A stretch of 64,000 nt of DNA from Silene conica (Eukaryota; Streptophyta; Magnoliopsida; Caryophyllales; Caryophyllaceae): contig CM055315.2 in NCBI GenBank assembly GCA_029255685.2, positions 56,577,181 to 56,641,180 of the forward strand, given 5' to 3'. Each line of letters starts with the position of its first letter. Positions within the stretch are counted from its first letter, which is position 1. Below, in pieces: positions 35,606 through 49,044 of this stretch. The translations under genes were made by a program, and so were the position numbers. A model generated the notes under the pieces. It made no database searches. It was not told where the DNA came from and saw only the letters and a program-made list of their open reading frames with translations.

Positions 35606-37828
35606 TCGCCCCTGTAACAGACGTCGTTTTATTTTTCGAAAATAACCTGTTTTTTTTTCCCATGGGCTTTAGTAATATACTATATACGGAAATAGTATAT
35701 TATTAATTTTGTGAAACGGTTCACACTCGTTTGATACATATTATTTTAAAACTGTTTAAGATAATGGATTATAAATTTATTAAAATTGGGTGATGAAAAC
35801 GGTATAATCACATAATTTTAATCCCGTAAGGTGGTTTGGTAAAATTTGTTAATCATAATAACAGTATTATGTCATGTATAAATTTTAATTTTAGTTGATG
35901 CATTTTATTTATCGTCTTGTTGAATGCCTTGTGAATGCTTTCAATAACGTATTTAATTTTTGCAAACGGTTGTAACTTAGTGTGGCCTTAGTAGATTGTG
36001 TCACCGTAATGATGGGACACAGTCTTGCTTGTAATTTTGAGATCTTGAATCTCCGTTTTGGGTTTTTGCCATGTAATTACTTTTGTATTTAAATTAGAAT
36101 GTAAATAGGGTTATATTTGTAATTTAAATTAGTAATTTTGTGAAGACCAAAGACGGAGACCGGATGCTCACTCCCGCTGCAAGGACCAAGATGGAACATC
36201 AAGACAAGCTTCTAGGGTCCAACGGTGGATTCCAAGTTGTTTTATGTTTATTTTGGTAGGATAGGCCACACTAGGACTTTTTATTTACGTTTATTGCATT
36301 TATTTTATGCTTTCATCGATAATAGCTTGCATCATATTCCGCCTAAAACCAAACCACCTATAACATGCCTGAACACTGACTCATGTAGAGGTTACGCGTT
36401 AGTTTTCTGTGACAATACAGATGTCACATGTCAATTGCAAAGCCATCACTTTATTTCATTCATTCACGCATATGCTAGATATTAGTTCACTTAAAATGGA
36501 TAAAAAAAGTTGATGGGGTCTTCCTCGTATAACCAAAAATTGAGAATAGTCTTTATAAATCAGACTCCCATGAATCCCTTCTTCGTCGGTAGGCATAATA
36601 TGACCCCTTCTACGTCGGGTAAGTGGGAACAGATGATTTATTTTATCTCAACATCATGGTCACTCGATAATATCTAGTGACTGAGATGGACTAATAGATA
36701 GGATATACAGAAATCTATCGACCAAGAGTTCCAACGAATGGAATTAGCCAAACTGTGGGCTTATCAATATACGGAAATTGAGTCTTGGGATCGTTTATAT
36801 AATTCTTGAGGGAGATCAATTATATAAATGCATGAGTCTACGAGTTTAAATACAATTTAATATAGACTTAAATCACAACAATGAGTTGCTTATATGGTTT
36901 TATTTTATCTTCTTTTCAGTGTAGAACACGTTAAATTAAACTGCTGTATAACTAAATGGCTGGTGAAGACCCAATGCCAAGTGCCAAGCTAGCACGTGAA
37001 TCCTGGCTAAAGGCCTTCATGGACTCCATGAATCAGTCTACTAGAGTGAGGAATGATGGGTCAAACTTCTCTGACTGGGAGGCAGCACTACGGAATGCTG
37101 CCATTGCTGACGGAAAGCTCAAGTACTTAACTGAGCCCATTCCGGCACACCCAGGAACTGGAGCTAGAGCTAACGAAGTTCGCGCTCATAGCGACTTCGT
37201 CATGGAAGCGGGTGCGATAAAGAACGTACTCATCTATGCAATGGAATCCAATTTGCAAAGACGCTTCATAACCCATGGTGCAAACAAGATTTTCACCACG
37301 CTCACTAACGAATTCTCAAAGGCTCCGAGAATCGTTTCTTATGAGCATACCTGTCGCTTCTTTGAGGCGAAACTCCAGAAGGGCCAAGCGGTTAGCCCAC
37401 ATATTCTCAACATGATTGGGAATATCGAGAAACTGGAGGCCCTAAACTACAAGATCAGTGAGAACTTAATCGTTGATCGAATGCTTCATTCGCTTCATGA
37501 TGGGTTCGCCCTCTTTAGGGCCAACTATTACATGAAGGACATGAAGAAGACTCCTCATGAGCTCCACTCCCTTCTCGTACAGACCGAGAAGGATCTGAAA
37601 TTAAGTGGGAGCGTGAAGCAAGATGTTCTCATGATCTCCAGTAAGGGTAAGGGTAAGGGTAAAGCTAAAGCTCAGGGCGACCTAACAGTAGGCAAGCCCA
37701 AGTTTAAGAAGTCAGGATTTACTAAGAGTGGGCCAGGTGAGTCGAGCAACTCACAGGGCAAATCAAAGAGCAAGGATACAAGCATGGAATGCCACCATTG
37801 CCACAAGGCTGGGCATTGGAGGCGTTCA

Positions 37829-40800
37829 TGTAATACCCCGTATGTTAGCCTTGGTCAACGACAGTCAAACCATGTTTATTCATGTATTTCAAACGGAATG
37901 TTTATTAAGTATTTTACGTAAACTGTTATTGTTTTATAAATCGTATTTATACGATTATTTCGTATTTCATAATCACCATTTATATTTCACGATTATTTCA
38001 TAAAATAGCATTTCATTTGTATTTCTTTAATTTTAATAAAATATTTATAATTTATAATTATAATTAAATATATTTCCTATTATATATTGATTTCTCATCT
38101 ATATTTAACTTCAATTTTTATTTAAGTCGAAATGGTATTTAAATCCTATATTTTTATATATTCTTATGTAATTGCTAGTATTTTAATATTTCTATAATTC
38201 ATATTATATAGACCGAAATACTATCGTACTAATAATTTTATATTTTCTAATTAATCTAATTAGTATTTACTAATATTAAATTATTAGTAATATCCGTGCT
38301 TTTATGAATAATTGGACAAATATAATTAACTTAAATGTACTCGATAATTTTAAGTTAACGAGTTGAGAACGAGATAGAGTTGTAGAATGTCTCGGGATGA
38401 GTAATGGGCTCGCACGGTTGACCCATACTACACGTTAACCCAACCATAACCCATATACCCGTATCTTCCCCATACAACTCAACATCCTAAAAAAAAAAAA
38501 CCCTATTTCACTTCAGCGGCCACCATGGGATGGAGAAGAACGAGAGAGGGAGAGAGAGAGAGAGAGAGAGGCCATCACTATCAGCATCGTCAACCACCGT
38601 GGCCACCATGGTAAGCGTTTGTTTATCGTTGTATTATTTGTGACGGTCTTATTTATATACTTGTGTAATCCCTTATATCTGACCCATGAGACTGAGACAT
38701 GACCCAAACCATGGATAGGGATAACAAGGAGGGTCATGGGGTAGTGTAGCAGGTCCGGGAAACACCACGGCGGTGGTGGCAGGGAGTTTAACGAGAGGAT
38801 TGTGTGAGGGTGAAAGGAGTGTTTCTCGTGGTGGGAACCACGATGGGGGGCTGGGGTTGATGAGGAATGTTTGTCGGGGACTGCCGGTTCTGGGTAGGTG
38901 TCTTGGGTGGTGGTTGTTGGTGGTTTTTAGCGGTCGCTGCCGGAGGGAAACAGGGGGTGTGATAGTAGTGTTTATCGAGGGAGTTTGGGGAGGTTGTAAG
39001 GTAGGGTTGTGATCGTAGGAGAGAGGGGGAGATGATGGTGGGGTCTGTGGTGGCCAAAGGTGCGGGTGGTGGCCGGAATTGGATAAATAGTTCGTTGCGG
39101 GTTTTCGGATAAAAGCTTAGAGGAGTCGTTTTGAGGCGGTTCTTGTGGTGGCATGAGCGGCTACAAGTGGTGGAACGTATGGGAGAGTCGTGGGTGGTGG
39201 TGCAGGCTAGGGCTTGGAACCCTCCATGGTAGTAGTGAGCAGGCTGGCTGGCGAAATTAATGTCGCAAAGGTAGTGTACTCGGGGTTGTGATAACGGGGC
39301 TGTTTACGAGTTCGGAACTTCGTGTGTCTGCATGTTGTAGTGGGGTAGGAGTACTACGTACTTACGTAGCTTTTAGTTGAGTAGTAGTGGGTAGGAGTAC
39401 TACGTGCTTTAAGTAAAAATTAGTGGAGTAGTAGACTTTATTATTTAATTAGATTAATTAGCGAGTTGTTTATATGTTATAAGCGAGTTAGTGTTGTTTA
39501 TATGTTATAAGCGAGTTAGATTAATTCTTACGTACTTTATATGTTATAAGCGAGTTTTTAGTCGGATTAATTAGATTAATATGTAATTAGATTAATAAGT
39601 TATGTTAATTAGTTAGTGTTTGTTGATAAGTAATTGTGTTATTTTAATTAATCACGGTTATGCGTAGATTGATTTGTTAACATTTATATATTTTCGTATA
39701 ATTATGCATAAGACGGACTTTATAATTATCCTTAACCAAGTAGTGAATTAATAATTTGTCTATGTATGAGACAAGTAGGACGGTTTAATGAGCATGACAG
39801 TATTTAATAGCTGTAGTTATACAATGAGCGGACTATATATATTGTATTTGAATTTGGTCATTTGTTAGTAACTTGACGGCTTTAATCGTAATTATTAAAC
39901 GTAATTATTTATCGATAGTAATTGAATGGTTGGTAATTGCTATTTGTTAATTGTTCAAGGTGACGGTATTGTGGAGGATATATGTCTTTACGTGCTCGGA
40001 GTACTATTTGGATTATATTGCTATCCAGGTAGGATATACCTACTCAATCTCGGTTTAATATGATTATCTTGGTTGACATTTTACCTGTGATGTGATGATA
40101 TTGGTTGGATTGAGTAATGATTATTGTTATTGGCATGGGCATTTCATTATTTAATAGCATGATTGATTAATAGTATTGTTGCATTCATGAGCACGACATA
40201 TGCATTGGTTACTGAGAAAGATGTGAATCAGATGTTGTTCTGATATAAAGCCCAGGGTGGTTCTGCAGACCAGGCCTGGTGTCTTATCAGCTATTGAGCT
40301 GGTGTTCGGTGACGACCGATTATAGTCTGCCGGGAGGTTCGGTATGGCTTGGTGTTTCGGGTTATGATTGGTGTTTCGGGTTTGAGATTGAGTTTGGGAT
40401 TGAGCTCGAGCATATCATGGCATTTGCATATCATAATTGTTGCATTATTTATTATTGTGTTATCTTACTCAACCGCGAGGTTGACAGTGTATTCGTGTAC
40501 ACCTACGATGATCCGGAATGGGGAGTAGATTTTGACAGGTCTCGAGTTAGCTGTTTTGGGAGCTCATGGGGAAGCATGAGGATGTTGACTTGCCTACCTA
40601 GTTGATTAGCCCACTTAGTCAGACTATCATGATGTAGCTTTGTAACTTAACGTTTCCGTTGTAGCAGTTTTGTAATTTGGTACTTCGTGTTGAGTTAAAT
40701 AAGTTGTAATAATAAAAGTTTAAAATTAATCAGTTTTATATAAAGTACTTTGGTTTGTATACTTTGTTATTCACTACCTCGGTCATTCCGATATGGTAAC

Positions 40801-40857
40801 AACTTTATTTATTCGAGAATGTCTTGCTAAAGGCTCTTGAATAAATGGGGTGTTACA
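37829..40857 (+). mobile_element. Ty3/gypsy solo LTR nested in copia element 1
   Basis: 3029 bp, starting TGTAATACCCCG and ending GGGGTGTTACA, flanked by the 5-bp duplication GTTCA (37824-37828 and 40858-40862). There is no interior, primer site or coding domain, so it is a solo LTR left by recombination between two LTRs. The ends and length suit the Tekay/Del lineage. It holds a GA microsatellite (38542-38570), a GC-rich GTGG-type stretch (38700-39300) whose frames are not genes, and three copies of TATATGTTATAAGCGAGTT (39471, 39499, 39538). Confidence 0.92.
38542..38570. repeat. (GA)n microsatellite in solo LTR
   Basis: An almost pure GA run with one GGG interruption near its start. Confidence 0.9.
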
Positions 40858-43800
40858 GTTCATGCCCCGTGTATCGTGAGGACATTAAGGCAGGCCGCGT
40901 TACTCCTGTTGGTATGTCTTCTTCTTCTTTTATTCACATGATTGAGATTAACCATGCAAGTTACGTAACTTGGGTACTAGATACTGGTTGTGGTTCTCCT
41001 CTATGTAATCATGTGCAGGGCCTCCGAAACCAAGAACCCGTCATCAAGGGTGAGGTTGACCTGCGTGTCGGGAATGGAGCACGTGTTGCTGCAGTCTCGA
41101 GGGGAACATACGTGATCCAGCTTCCAAGTGGATTCGAGTTATCTTTATATAACTGTTATTATGTTCCTTGTTTGTCCAAAAACATTATTTCATTTTCTGC
41201 GCTTGACAAACTTGGTTTTTCATTTGTAATAGAAAATAACAGTTGTATTTTCTCATTACACAATATGATTTATGGCAAGGCAGTTTCCATGAATGGAATT
41301 TATGTTTTAGATCAAACCACTGAAATATTACATGTGAATAACAAGAGATTAAAGGTAGGTGACAAAGATCAAACTTACCTATGGCATTGTCGTATGGGAC
41401 ACATAAATGAGAAACGCGCAAAACAGCTCATACAGAATGGAGCTATCTCAGCCTTTGATTTCGAATCATATGACACGTGTGAATCATGTCTCATCGGTAA
41501 GATGACTTGTATTTCCTTCAAAGGTGTTGGAATGCGCGCTGCCGACCTATTAGGACTCATACATACGGACGTATGTGGCCCTATGTCGATCAACGCACGA
41601 GAAGGCTATAGGTATTTCATCACTTTCACGGATGATTTGAGTAGATATGGCTATGTCTACTTAATGAAGCATAAAAGTGAATCCTTTGACAAGTTCAAAG
41701 AATACCAGAATCGGGTACAGAACCAGCTGGGTAGAAAGATTAAAGCACTACGTTCTGATCGTGGTGGTGAGTATCTTTCACACGAGTTTGATCAACACCT
41801 CAAGGACTGTGGCATCGTGCTACAGTTGACTCCACCTGGAACACCACAATTAAATAGTGTGTCCGAACGGAGAAATCGAACTTTACTCGATATGGTTCGA
41901 TCCATGATGAGTCACACCGTTGTGCCTGATTCATTGTAGGGCTATGCTCTTTTGTCAGCCGCTCTAATACTTAACCGAAGTCCGTCTAAATCTGTTGACA
42001 AGACTCCATACGAATTATGGAAGGGAACGGTACCTAACTTGTCCCTTATTCGGGTTTGGGGCTGCGAGGCTTATGTCAAGTGGAGACACGAGGATAAGCT
42101 CGGCCCGCGATCGGTCAAGACATACTTTATAGGCTATCCAAAGGGAACTTTTGGTCATTACTTCTACTCGCCAACCGAACAACGTGTTTTTGTTGCGGCT
42201 AGTGCGACGTTCTTAGAGAAAGAATTTCTCGAGAACAAGTCGAGTAATAGAACCTTCGATTTATCGGAGGTTCAAGAACCAACTACCGAGCAACCATTGG
42301 AGGAAACAGTTCCTTCAACCGAGGCTGCGGTAGATATTCCTGAGGAACCTAGGAGATCGGGAAGAGTCTTCATTCCTCCGGACAGATACATTGGTATGGT
42401 CGACGAACATGATATGGATGACGTCTTACTCCTAGAGGGTAATGAACCCTCAACCTATAAAGGTGCCATGACCAGTTCTGACTCAAAGCTATGGCTAGAA
42501 GTCATGCAATCCGAGATGGACTCCGTGTATGAGAACAACGTGTGGGATCTTGTGGACCTACCTGCAAAGGTACGCCCCCTTCAATGCAAATGGCTTTACA
42601 AAATAAAGCATGCCGTGGAAGGTAAACAAGATATCCATAAGGCGAGACTAGTTGCTAAAGGTTTTACCCAAGTGCCAGGCTTGCACTACGATGAGATCTT
42701 TGCACCCGTAGTCATGCTACGTTCCATTCGGATTATCTTAGCGATTGCCGCATTTCATGACTATGAAATATGACAAATGGAAGTCAAAACCGCCTTCTTA
42801 AACGGTTATTTGGAGGAAGAGTTGTACATGGTACAACCCGAGGGTTTTATTGATCCAGAACATCCTAAGAAGGTTTGCAAGCTTAAGCGTTCCATCTATG
42901 GACTTAAGCAAGCATCGCGGAGTTGGAATCATCGCTTCGACCAAGTGATAAAAGAGAATGGTTTCATTCGATTAGTCGAGGAACCATGTCTCTATATCAA
43001 GTCGAGTGGGAGCAAGATTGTATTCCTAGTACTGTATGTCGACGACATACTCTTGATTGGGAATGACATACCTCTCCTTTCTTCGGTTAAAGCATGGTTG
43101 AAAAACCATTTCCAGATGAAAGATCTGGGAGAGGCACAAAGAATTTTGGGCATCCGTATCTACAGGGATAGATCACGACGGATGTTGTCTCTCAGTCAGG
43201 AGTCTTACATAGATAAGATTCTAGAGAGATTCAGCATGACGAACTCCAAGAAAGGGTTCCTTCCTATGACTACTGGGCTTCACTTGAGCAAGACTCAAGA
43301 AGCTAAGACATTGGAAGAGAAAGAGCGCATGAGTCGTATTCCTTATGCTTCGGCAATATGATCGATCATGTATGCCATGATATGCACACATCCAGACGTT
43401 GCATATGCATTGAGTATGACTAGTCGATTCCAAGCTCATTCAGGTGAACAACACTGGATGGCCGTGAAAAACATTCTTAAGTACCTACGGAGGACTAAAG
43501 ATTGGGGATTGACTTACGGAGGTGACTCAACGCTCTGCGCCACGGGTTACGCAGATGCTAGCTTCCAAACGGATCGAGATGACTCGAAATCTCAGTCTGG
43601 ATTCGTTTTTACTCTTAATGGCGCTGCTGTCAGCTGGAAAAGTTCTAAACAGAGTGTTACAGCAGATTCTACTACTGATTCCGAGTACTATGCCTCCTCG
43701 GAAGCAGCTAAGGAAGCAATATGGATGCGTCAATTCTTACAAGGACTCTCAGTAGTGCCTATTTCGAATGACCCAATCACCGTTTATTGTGACAATAAAG

Positions 43801-44021
43801 GTGCCATCTTCCAAGCTAAGGAGCATAAGTCTAGCAACAAGGCTAGGCATGTACAACGGAAAGCTCATCTAATCAGAGATTACGTGGAGCAAAAGGAGAT
43901 TTTCATTGATAAGATCGCTACGGATGACAACATAGCTGATCCTCTCACTAAAGCATTACCACGTGATAAGCATGAAGGGCACATTCATTCCATGGGAATT
44001 AGATGTGTTCCTAAGTTGTAG

Positions 44022-44808
44022 TACTCTTTTATGAACTCATGTAATAATTCATTTTCTCGTGTACTCTATTCAACCTCAGTGTTATGATATATAATGTTTT
44101 GTTTTCATGTGGAATTGTACGCCAATTTTGAACACCACAAAGTGAACTGAATAACATTACATCGTTTTAGTCCTTGATTACCCACTTGAGCTGATAACTC
44201 AGGTAATCATTTTGTGACGTTGGTTGATGGTGGGTTCAACGAGCCATAAGTCACACGGCTGACTGACCAATCACAAAGTCGAGTTATACGGATATCTCAT
44301 AGGACACCCCGTGACAACGTTATGGAGTCCTAAATGTTTTATAACATTGGGTGCCAGGTCGTGGATAGGACCTCCATAGTGTTCCTTAGAGTCAAGTCTT
44401 TTGACTTTCAACTGTCTCTTGAGATTAAGGCAGATTTTGGGTAACTTTGGTTTCTTTCCCACGGTCATCGTAACAGGGGCCAAGACGATTTTTTCTGGGT
44501 TATTTCATGCTGCGCGATATCGGCAGGATTCGAGTTGAGGGAAATATCCAAACCCTTATCAGGATTTTATCATTTCTCAGGGCCACTCGAGGAGTAGTAA
44601 CTGAAATGCATGGCCATGCTCGAATACAGATTCGTTTTATCAGTTAAGTTACTCTCTAGTCGGGGAAACCACTCTTGATACAGATCGCTTGTGAGGTACG
44701 ACCTTTGCGAATGCGGATTTACAAATTGGCTTACATTGAGTGGGAGAAATTTTAAAAGGATATGAGAATCGGTTATCGCACCTACACTTGTACGGACAAG
44801 TGGGAGTT
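44022..44808 (+). other. 3' spacer of copia element 1 before its LTR
   Basis: About 790 bp between the end of pol and the 3' LTR. On the opposite strand it holds frames of 70 codons (44271-44483) and 95 codons (44570-44857, entering the LTR). Both are also open in elements 2 and 3. A purine-rich GTGGGAGTT tract precedes the LTR start at 44809. Confidence 0.6.
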
Positions 44809-45871
44809 TGTTGGAGCTTGTGTCCTCCACATGTAGTGTGATAACGTCATTGCACATACCCTTGTACGGACAAGTGGGAGATTGTTGGAGCTGGTGTCCT
44901 TGACAATTAAGTACAATGACTTATTAAATCTCTTTAAGGATCACAAGGGCATATTTCAGTATTATTATCAGTTGATCCACGTTTATCAATAACGGTTGGC
45001 TTGCTAGATAAGTTTGACGTTATTGTCATACGGATGACGGTGATCAACTGGTCCCTATACGTCACACCTATAGGAAACGTTTGAGAGATGGGAAGGTATG
45101 AAAATACAGTCACATTTATGCTGAATACGACTAAACAGTTAGTCAGAGGTATTGACTATTAAATTAGTCAATGAGATGTTGAGATAATTATTTAATACGG
45201 ATTAAATAATTTTAGCTAATACGGATTACATGATTAATTCGTAAATTAAATATAAACGGTTATATTTAATTAAATATTGTATTCGCGTATTAATATAAAC
45301 AGTTATATTAATTTGGGTAATTATACAATATCGTAATTTTATCAGGCCATTATTAATAAATCGACTGCATTAATACCTGATAACACGTATGCGATTTATA
45401 ATAAAAATCCCGCAAATAATATTTAGCAAAACGGGTCAAATCACGCAAAGGAATAAGGTAAGAGTGGAGAAAGCCCACTCTCACCCCAATTCGGCCGACC
45501 CACCCGAGTACTACATAAGGAGAGTCCTTCTCCTTATGTCAGGTACTGTTGAATCATAATTCTCACAATTAGGGTTTTGAGAACATTATTTTCCCAAAAC
45601 TCAGATCTCACATCTAAAACCTCAAAAGGCTCTCCCCATATTGCAAGGCAATTGTAGAGAATTTTCTAGCACACGCGACATCATCTCAATCAAGTCTTGG
45701 GTGCAAGTTATAGGAGGGAATTTACTTTAATTCCTGTTCTTAGGCCATAAGCACAAGGACCAAAAGTTGAATTCTTTTTCATGTTTTTATTTATCTTATG
45801 ACCATATTCACAACTGTAAATTTCATTATAATCCTTCAAGTTTAGGGCGAATACATGTTATATTCCCCACA
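44809..45871 (+). mobile_element. 3' LTR of copia element 1
   Basis: 1063 bp, starting TGTTGGAG after GTGGGAGTT and ending CCCCACA, followed by the target duplication GGTCG and then array LTR sequence. Confidence 0.92.
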
Positions 45872-45988
45872 GGTCGTGCTTATATGCTCCGGTCCCCGTG
45901 TGGCGTTCGGTGTAGGTTATTACAACGAAAGGTCTGGCCAGGTCTTAGGCATATAGTCAGCGGTTATGCTATACATAGAGTCGGTGTC
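45872..45988 (+). mobile_element. LTR-like block of unit 6, middle part
   Basis: 117 bp of array LTR sequence between two copia insertions. It includes the CAGCGGTTATGCTATACATAG phrase used to phase the array units. Confidence 0.8.
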
Positions 45989-46229
45989 TGTGGGGAATAA
46001 AGCATGTATTCACCCTAAACTTGCAGGATTATAATGAAAAATACAGTTGTGTTTATAGTCATAAGATTAAAAAGGATAAGAAAAAGAATTCAACCTTTGG
46101 TCCTTTGTGCTTATGGCCTAAGAACAGGAATTAAAGTAAATTCCCTCCTATAACTTGCACCCAAGACTTGATTGAGATGATGCCGCGTGTGCTAGAAAAT
46201 ACTCTCCAATTGCCTTGCAATATGGGGAG

Positions 46230-47303
46230 TGTTGGAGATTGTGTCCTCCACATGTAGTGTGATAACGTCATTGAACATACCCTTGTACGGACAAGTGGGA
46301 GATTGTTGGGGCTGGTGTCCTTGACAATTAAGTACAATGACTTATTAAATCTCTTTAAGGATCACAAGGGCATACTTCTGTATTATTACCAGTTGATCCA
46401 CGTTTATCAATAACGGTTAGCTTGCTAGATAAGTTTGACGTTATTGTCATACGGATGCCGGTGGTCAACTGGTCCCTATACGTCACACCAATAGGACACG
46501 TTTGAGAGATTTGAAGGTATGAAAATACAGTCACATTTTGCCGGATATGACTAAACGGTTAGTCAGAGGTATTGACTATTAAATTAGTCAATAAGATGTT
46601 GAGATTATTATTTAATACGGATTAAATAATTTTAGCTAATACGGATTACATGATTAATTCGTAAATTAAATATAAACAGTTATATATATTTAATTAAATA
46701 TTGTACTCGCGAATTAATATAAACAGTTATATTAATTTAGGTAATTATACAATATCGTATTTTATCAGACCGTTATTAATATATCGACTGTATTAATATC
46801 TGATAACATGTTACGATTTATAAATAAAACCCGCGAACAACTTAAAGCTAAATGGGTCGAATCACGCATGGGGATAAGGTAAGAGTGGAAAGCCCACTCC
46901 TACCCAAACCCTATTTTCGGCCGGCCAGTGTTACAAAAGGAGGAGACTTCTCCTTTTGTCGACTACTCTTGTTTCACTGCTTAAACAATTCTCAAGAAAA
47001 ATTAGGGTTTTGAGAGCACTCTTCTCCCAAAACCTCAGATCTCACATCTAAAACCTCAAGGGCTCTCCCTATATTGCAAGGCAATTGGAGAGGATTTCTA
47101 GCACATGCGGCCTCGTCTCATTCAAAGTCTTGGGTGCAAGTTATAGGAGGGAATTTGCTTTAATTCCTGTTCTTAGGCCTTTTGCGCGAGGACTAAAGGT
47201 TGTACTTCTTTTCTCATGTTTTTAATCTTATGACGATATTCACAATTGCATATTTCATTATAATCCTGCAAATTTAGGGTGAATACGCGTTTTATTCCCC
47301 ACA
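46230..47303 (+). mobile_element. 5' LTR of copia element 2
   Basis: 1074 bp, TGTTGGAG to CCCCACA. An inner TGTTGGGG lies 74 bp in, at 46304, preceded by the same GACAAGTGGGAGAT that precedes the LTR of element 3. Confidence 0.92.
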
Positions 47304-47392
47304 AGTGGTATCAGAGCCTTAGGCCATGAAAATTTTACAATTGTGTCTTTCATAAGTTTTAAATTTTGAAAACCGTACATTCTGTCGCAGGC

Positions 47393-47701
47393 ACTCGATC
47401 GAGTCTCTGTTGCACTCGATCGAGTGCCCTCGTACCAGGCCCGTGCGTGTGATTTTTGTGAGAAATCGATCTTGTTCTTCGATTATTATTTGCATATTGT
47501 TAATTAATCGATATTTTTAGCAATATGTGAATCTTTTGTTGTTGTTTATATATGATTTACACGTTTTAAATCCAAGTTATAAACTCGTTTTGATTTAAAA
47601 GTGCAGCGATTGCGTTTTAAAGAGTCACTCGATCGAGCCCCTGCTGCACTCGATCGAGTGACACTGGCACTCGATCGAGTGCCTCTGCTGCTCGGTCGAG
47701 T
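47393..47701. repeat. 20/21-bp-spaced ACTCGATCGAGT palindromes, copia 2 leader
   Basis: ACTCGATCGAGT starts at 47393 and 47414 (21 bp apart). A run of four related copies starts at 47628, 47648, 47669 and 47690 (20, 21 and 21 bp), the first ending in C and the last being GCTCGGTCGAGT. They occupy the same places in the leader as the GGTCGGTCGACC pairs in elements 1 and 3. Confidence 0.92.
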
Positions 47702-49044
47702 GCTCATGTTTCGGGCTCTATTTTACGAAAATAACATGTTTTTTTTCACATGGCTTAAAATAATATACTATATACGGAAATAGTGTATTGTTTAGTGAAA
47801 CGGTTCACCCTCGTTTGATACATATTGTTTTAAAACAGTTTAAAATAATGGATTATATGTTTATTAAAATTGGTGATTAAAGCGGTATAATCACATAATT
47901 TTAATCTTAAAAGGTGGTTTGGTATAAATTTATTAATCATAATAACAGTATTATGTCATGTATAAATTTTATTTAGTTGATGCATTTTATTTATCGTCTT
48001 GTGAATGCCTTGAATGCTTTCAATAACGTATTTAATTTTTGCAAACGGTTGTAACTTAGTGTGGCCTTAGAAGATTGTGTCACCGTAATGAAGGGACACG
48101 ATCTTGCTTCTAATTTTGAGATCTTGAATCTCCGTTTTGGGTTTTTGCCATGTAATTACTTTTGTATTTAAATTAGAATGTATCTAGGACTACTTTTGTA
48201 ATTTAAATTAGTAATTTTGTGAAGACCAAAGACAAGACGGAGACCGGATGCTCACTCCCGCTGCAAGGACCAAGATGGAACATCAAGACAAGCTTCTAGG
48301 GTCCAACAGTGGATTCCAAGTTGTTTTATGTTTATTTTGGTACGATAGGCCACACTAGGACTTTTATTTACGTTTATTGCATTTATCTTTACGCTTTCAT
48401 CGATAATAGCTTGCATCATATTCCGCCTAAAAACCAAACCACCTATATCATGCTTGAAAACTGACTCATGTAGAGGTCACGCGTTAGTTTTCTGTGACAA
48501 TACAGATGTCACATGTCAATTTAAAAGCCATCACTTTCTTTAATTCATTCACGCAAATGCTAGTTTTTAGTTCACTTAAATATGGATAAATAAGAGTTGA
48601 TGGGGTCTTCCTCGTATAACCAAAAATTGAGATTAGTCTTTATAAATCAGCCTCCCATGAATCCCTTCTTCGTCGGTAGGCATAATATGACCCCTTCTAC
48701 GTCGGGTAAGTGGGAACAGATGATTTATTTTATCTCAACATCATGGTCACTCGATAATATTCCAGTGACTGAGATGGACTAATAGATAGGATTTACGGAA
48801 ATCTATCGACCAAGAGTTCCAACGATTGGAATTAGCCAAACTGTGGGCTTATCAATATACGGAAATTGAGTCTTGGGATCGTTTATATAATTCTTGAGGG
48901 AGATCAATTATATAAATGCATGAGTCTACGAGTTTAAATTCAATTTAATATAGACTTAAATCACAACAATAAGTTGCTTATATGGTTTTGTTTTATCTTC
49001 TTTTCAGTGTAGAACACGTTCATTAAAACTGCTGTAAAACTAAA

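Larger units (their letters stand above)
36956..44021 (+). pseudogene. gag-pol region of copia element 1, broken
   Basis: Gag begins at the ATG at 36956 and reaches a CCHC zinc knuckle (C-x2-C-x4-H-x4-C) just before the nested gypsy LTR. After the insert the usual copia order follows: aspartic protease (Asp-Thr-Gly), integrase with zinc-binding His/Cys residues, reverse transcriptase with YVDD, and RNase H near the end. About three breaks besides the insertion. It is clearly less well kept than the same region of elements 2 and 3. Confidence 0.9.
34078..45871 (+). mobile_element. Ty1/copia element 1, broken, with nested solo LTR
   Basis: A complete-length element bounded by a 5-bp target duplication GGTCG (34073-34077 and 45872-45876). 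LTRs are 34078-35140 and 44809-45871, both 1063 bp, beginning TGTTGGAG and ending CCCCACA. By eye about 17 differences separate them (about 1.6%), which at usual plant rates means well under a million years to around one million. The primer-binding site TGGTATTAGAGCC starts at 35143. Gag-pol spans 36956-44021 and is broken: apart from the nested gypsy LTR I see about three breaks. Without the insert it would be about 8.76 kb. Confidence 0.93.

Noticed and set aside
38773-39154. Overlapping 60-90-codon frames in the GC-rich part of the solo LTR
   Set aside because: They are low-complexity GTGG/CCACC sequence inside a solo LTR with clear ends and target duplication, with no protein motif.
47628-47701. 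Short regularly spaced repeats resembling a CRISPR array
   Set aside because: The repeats are 12-bp palindromes with 8-9-bp spacers in a plant retroelement leader. There are no cas genes and the context is eukaryotic.
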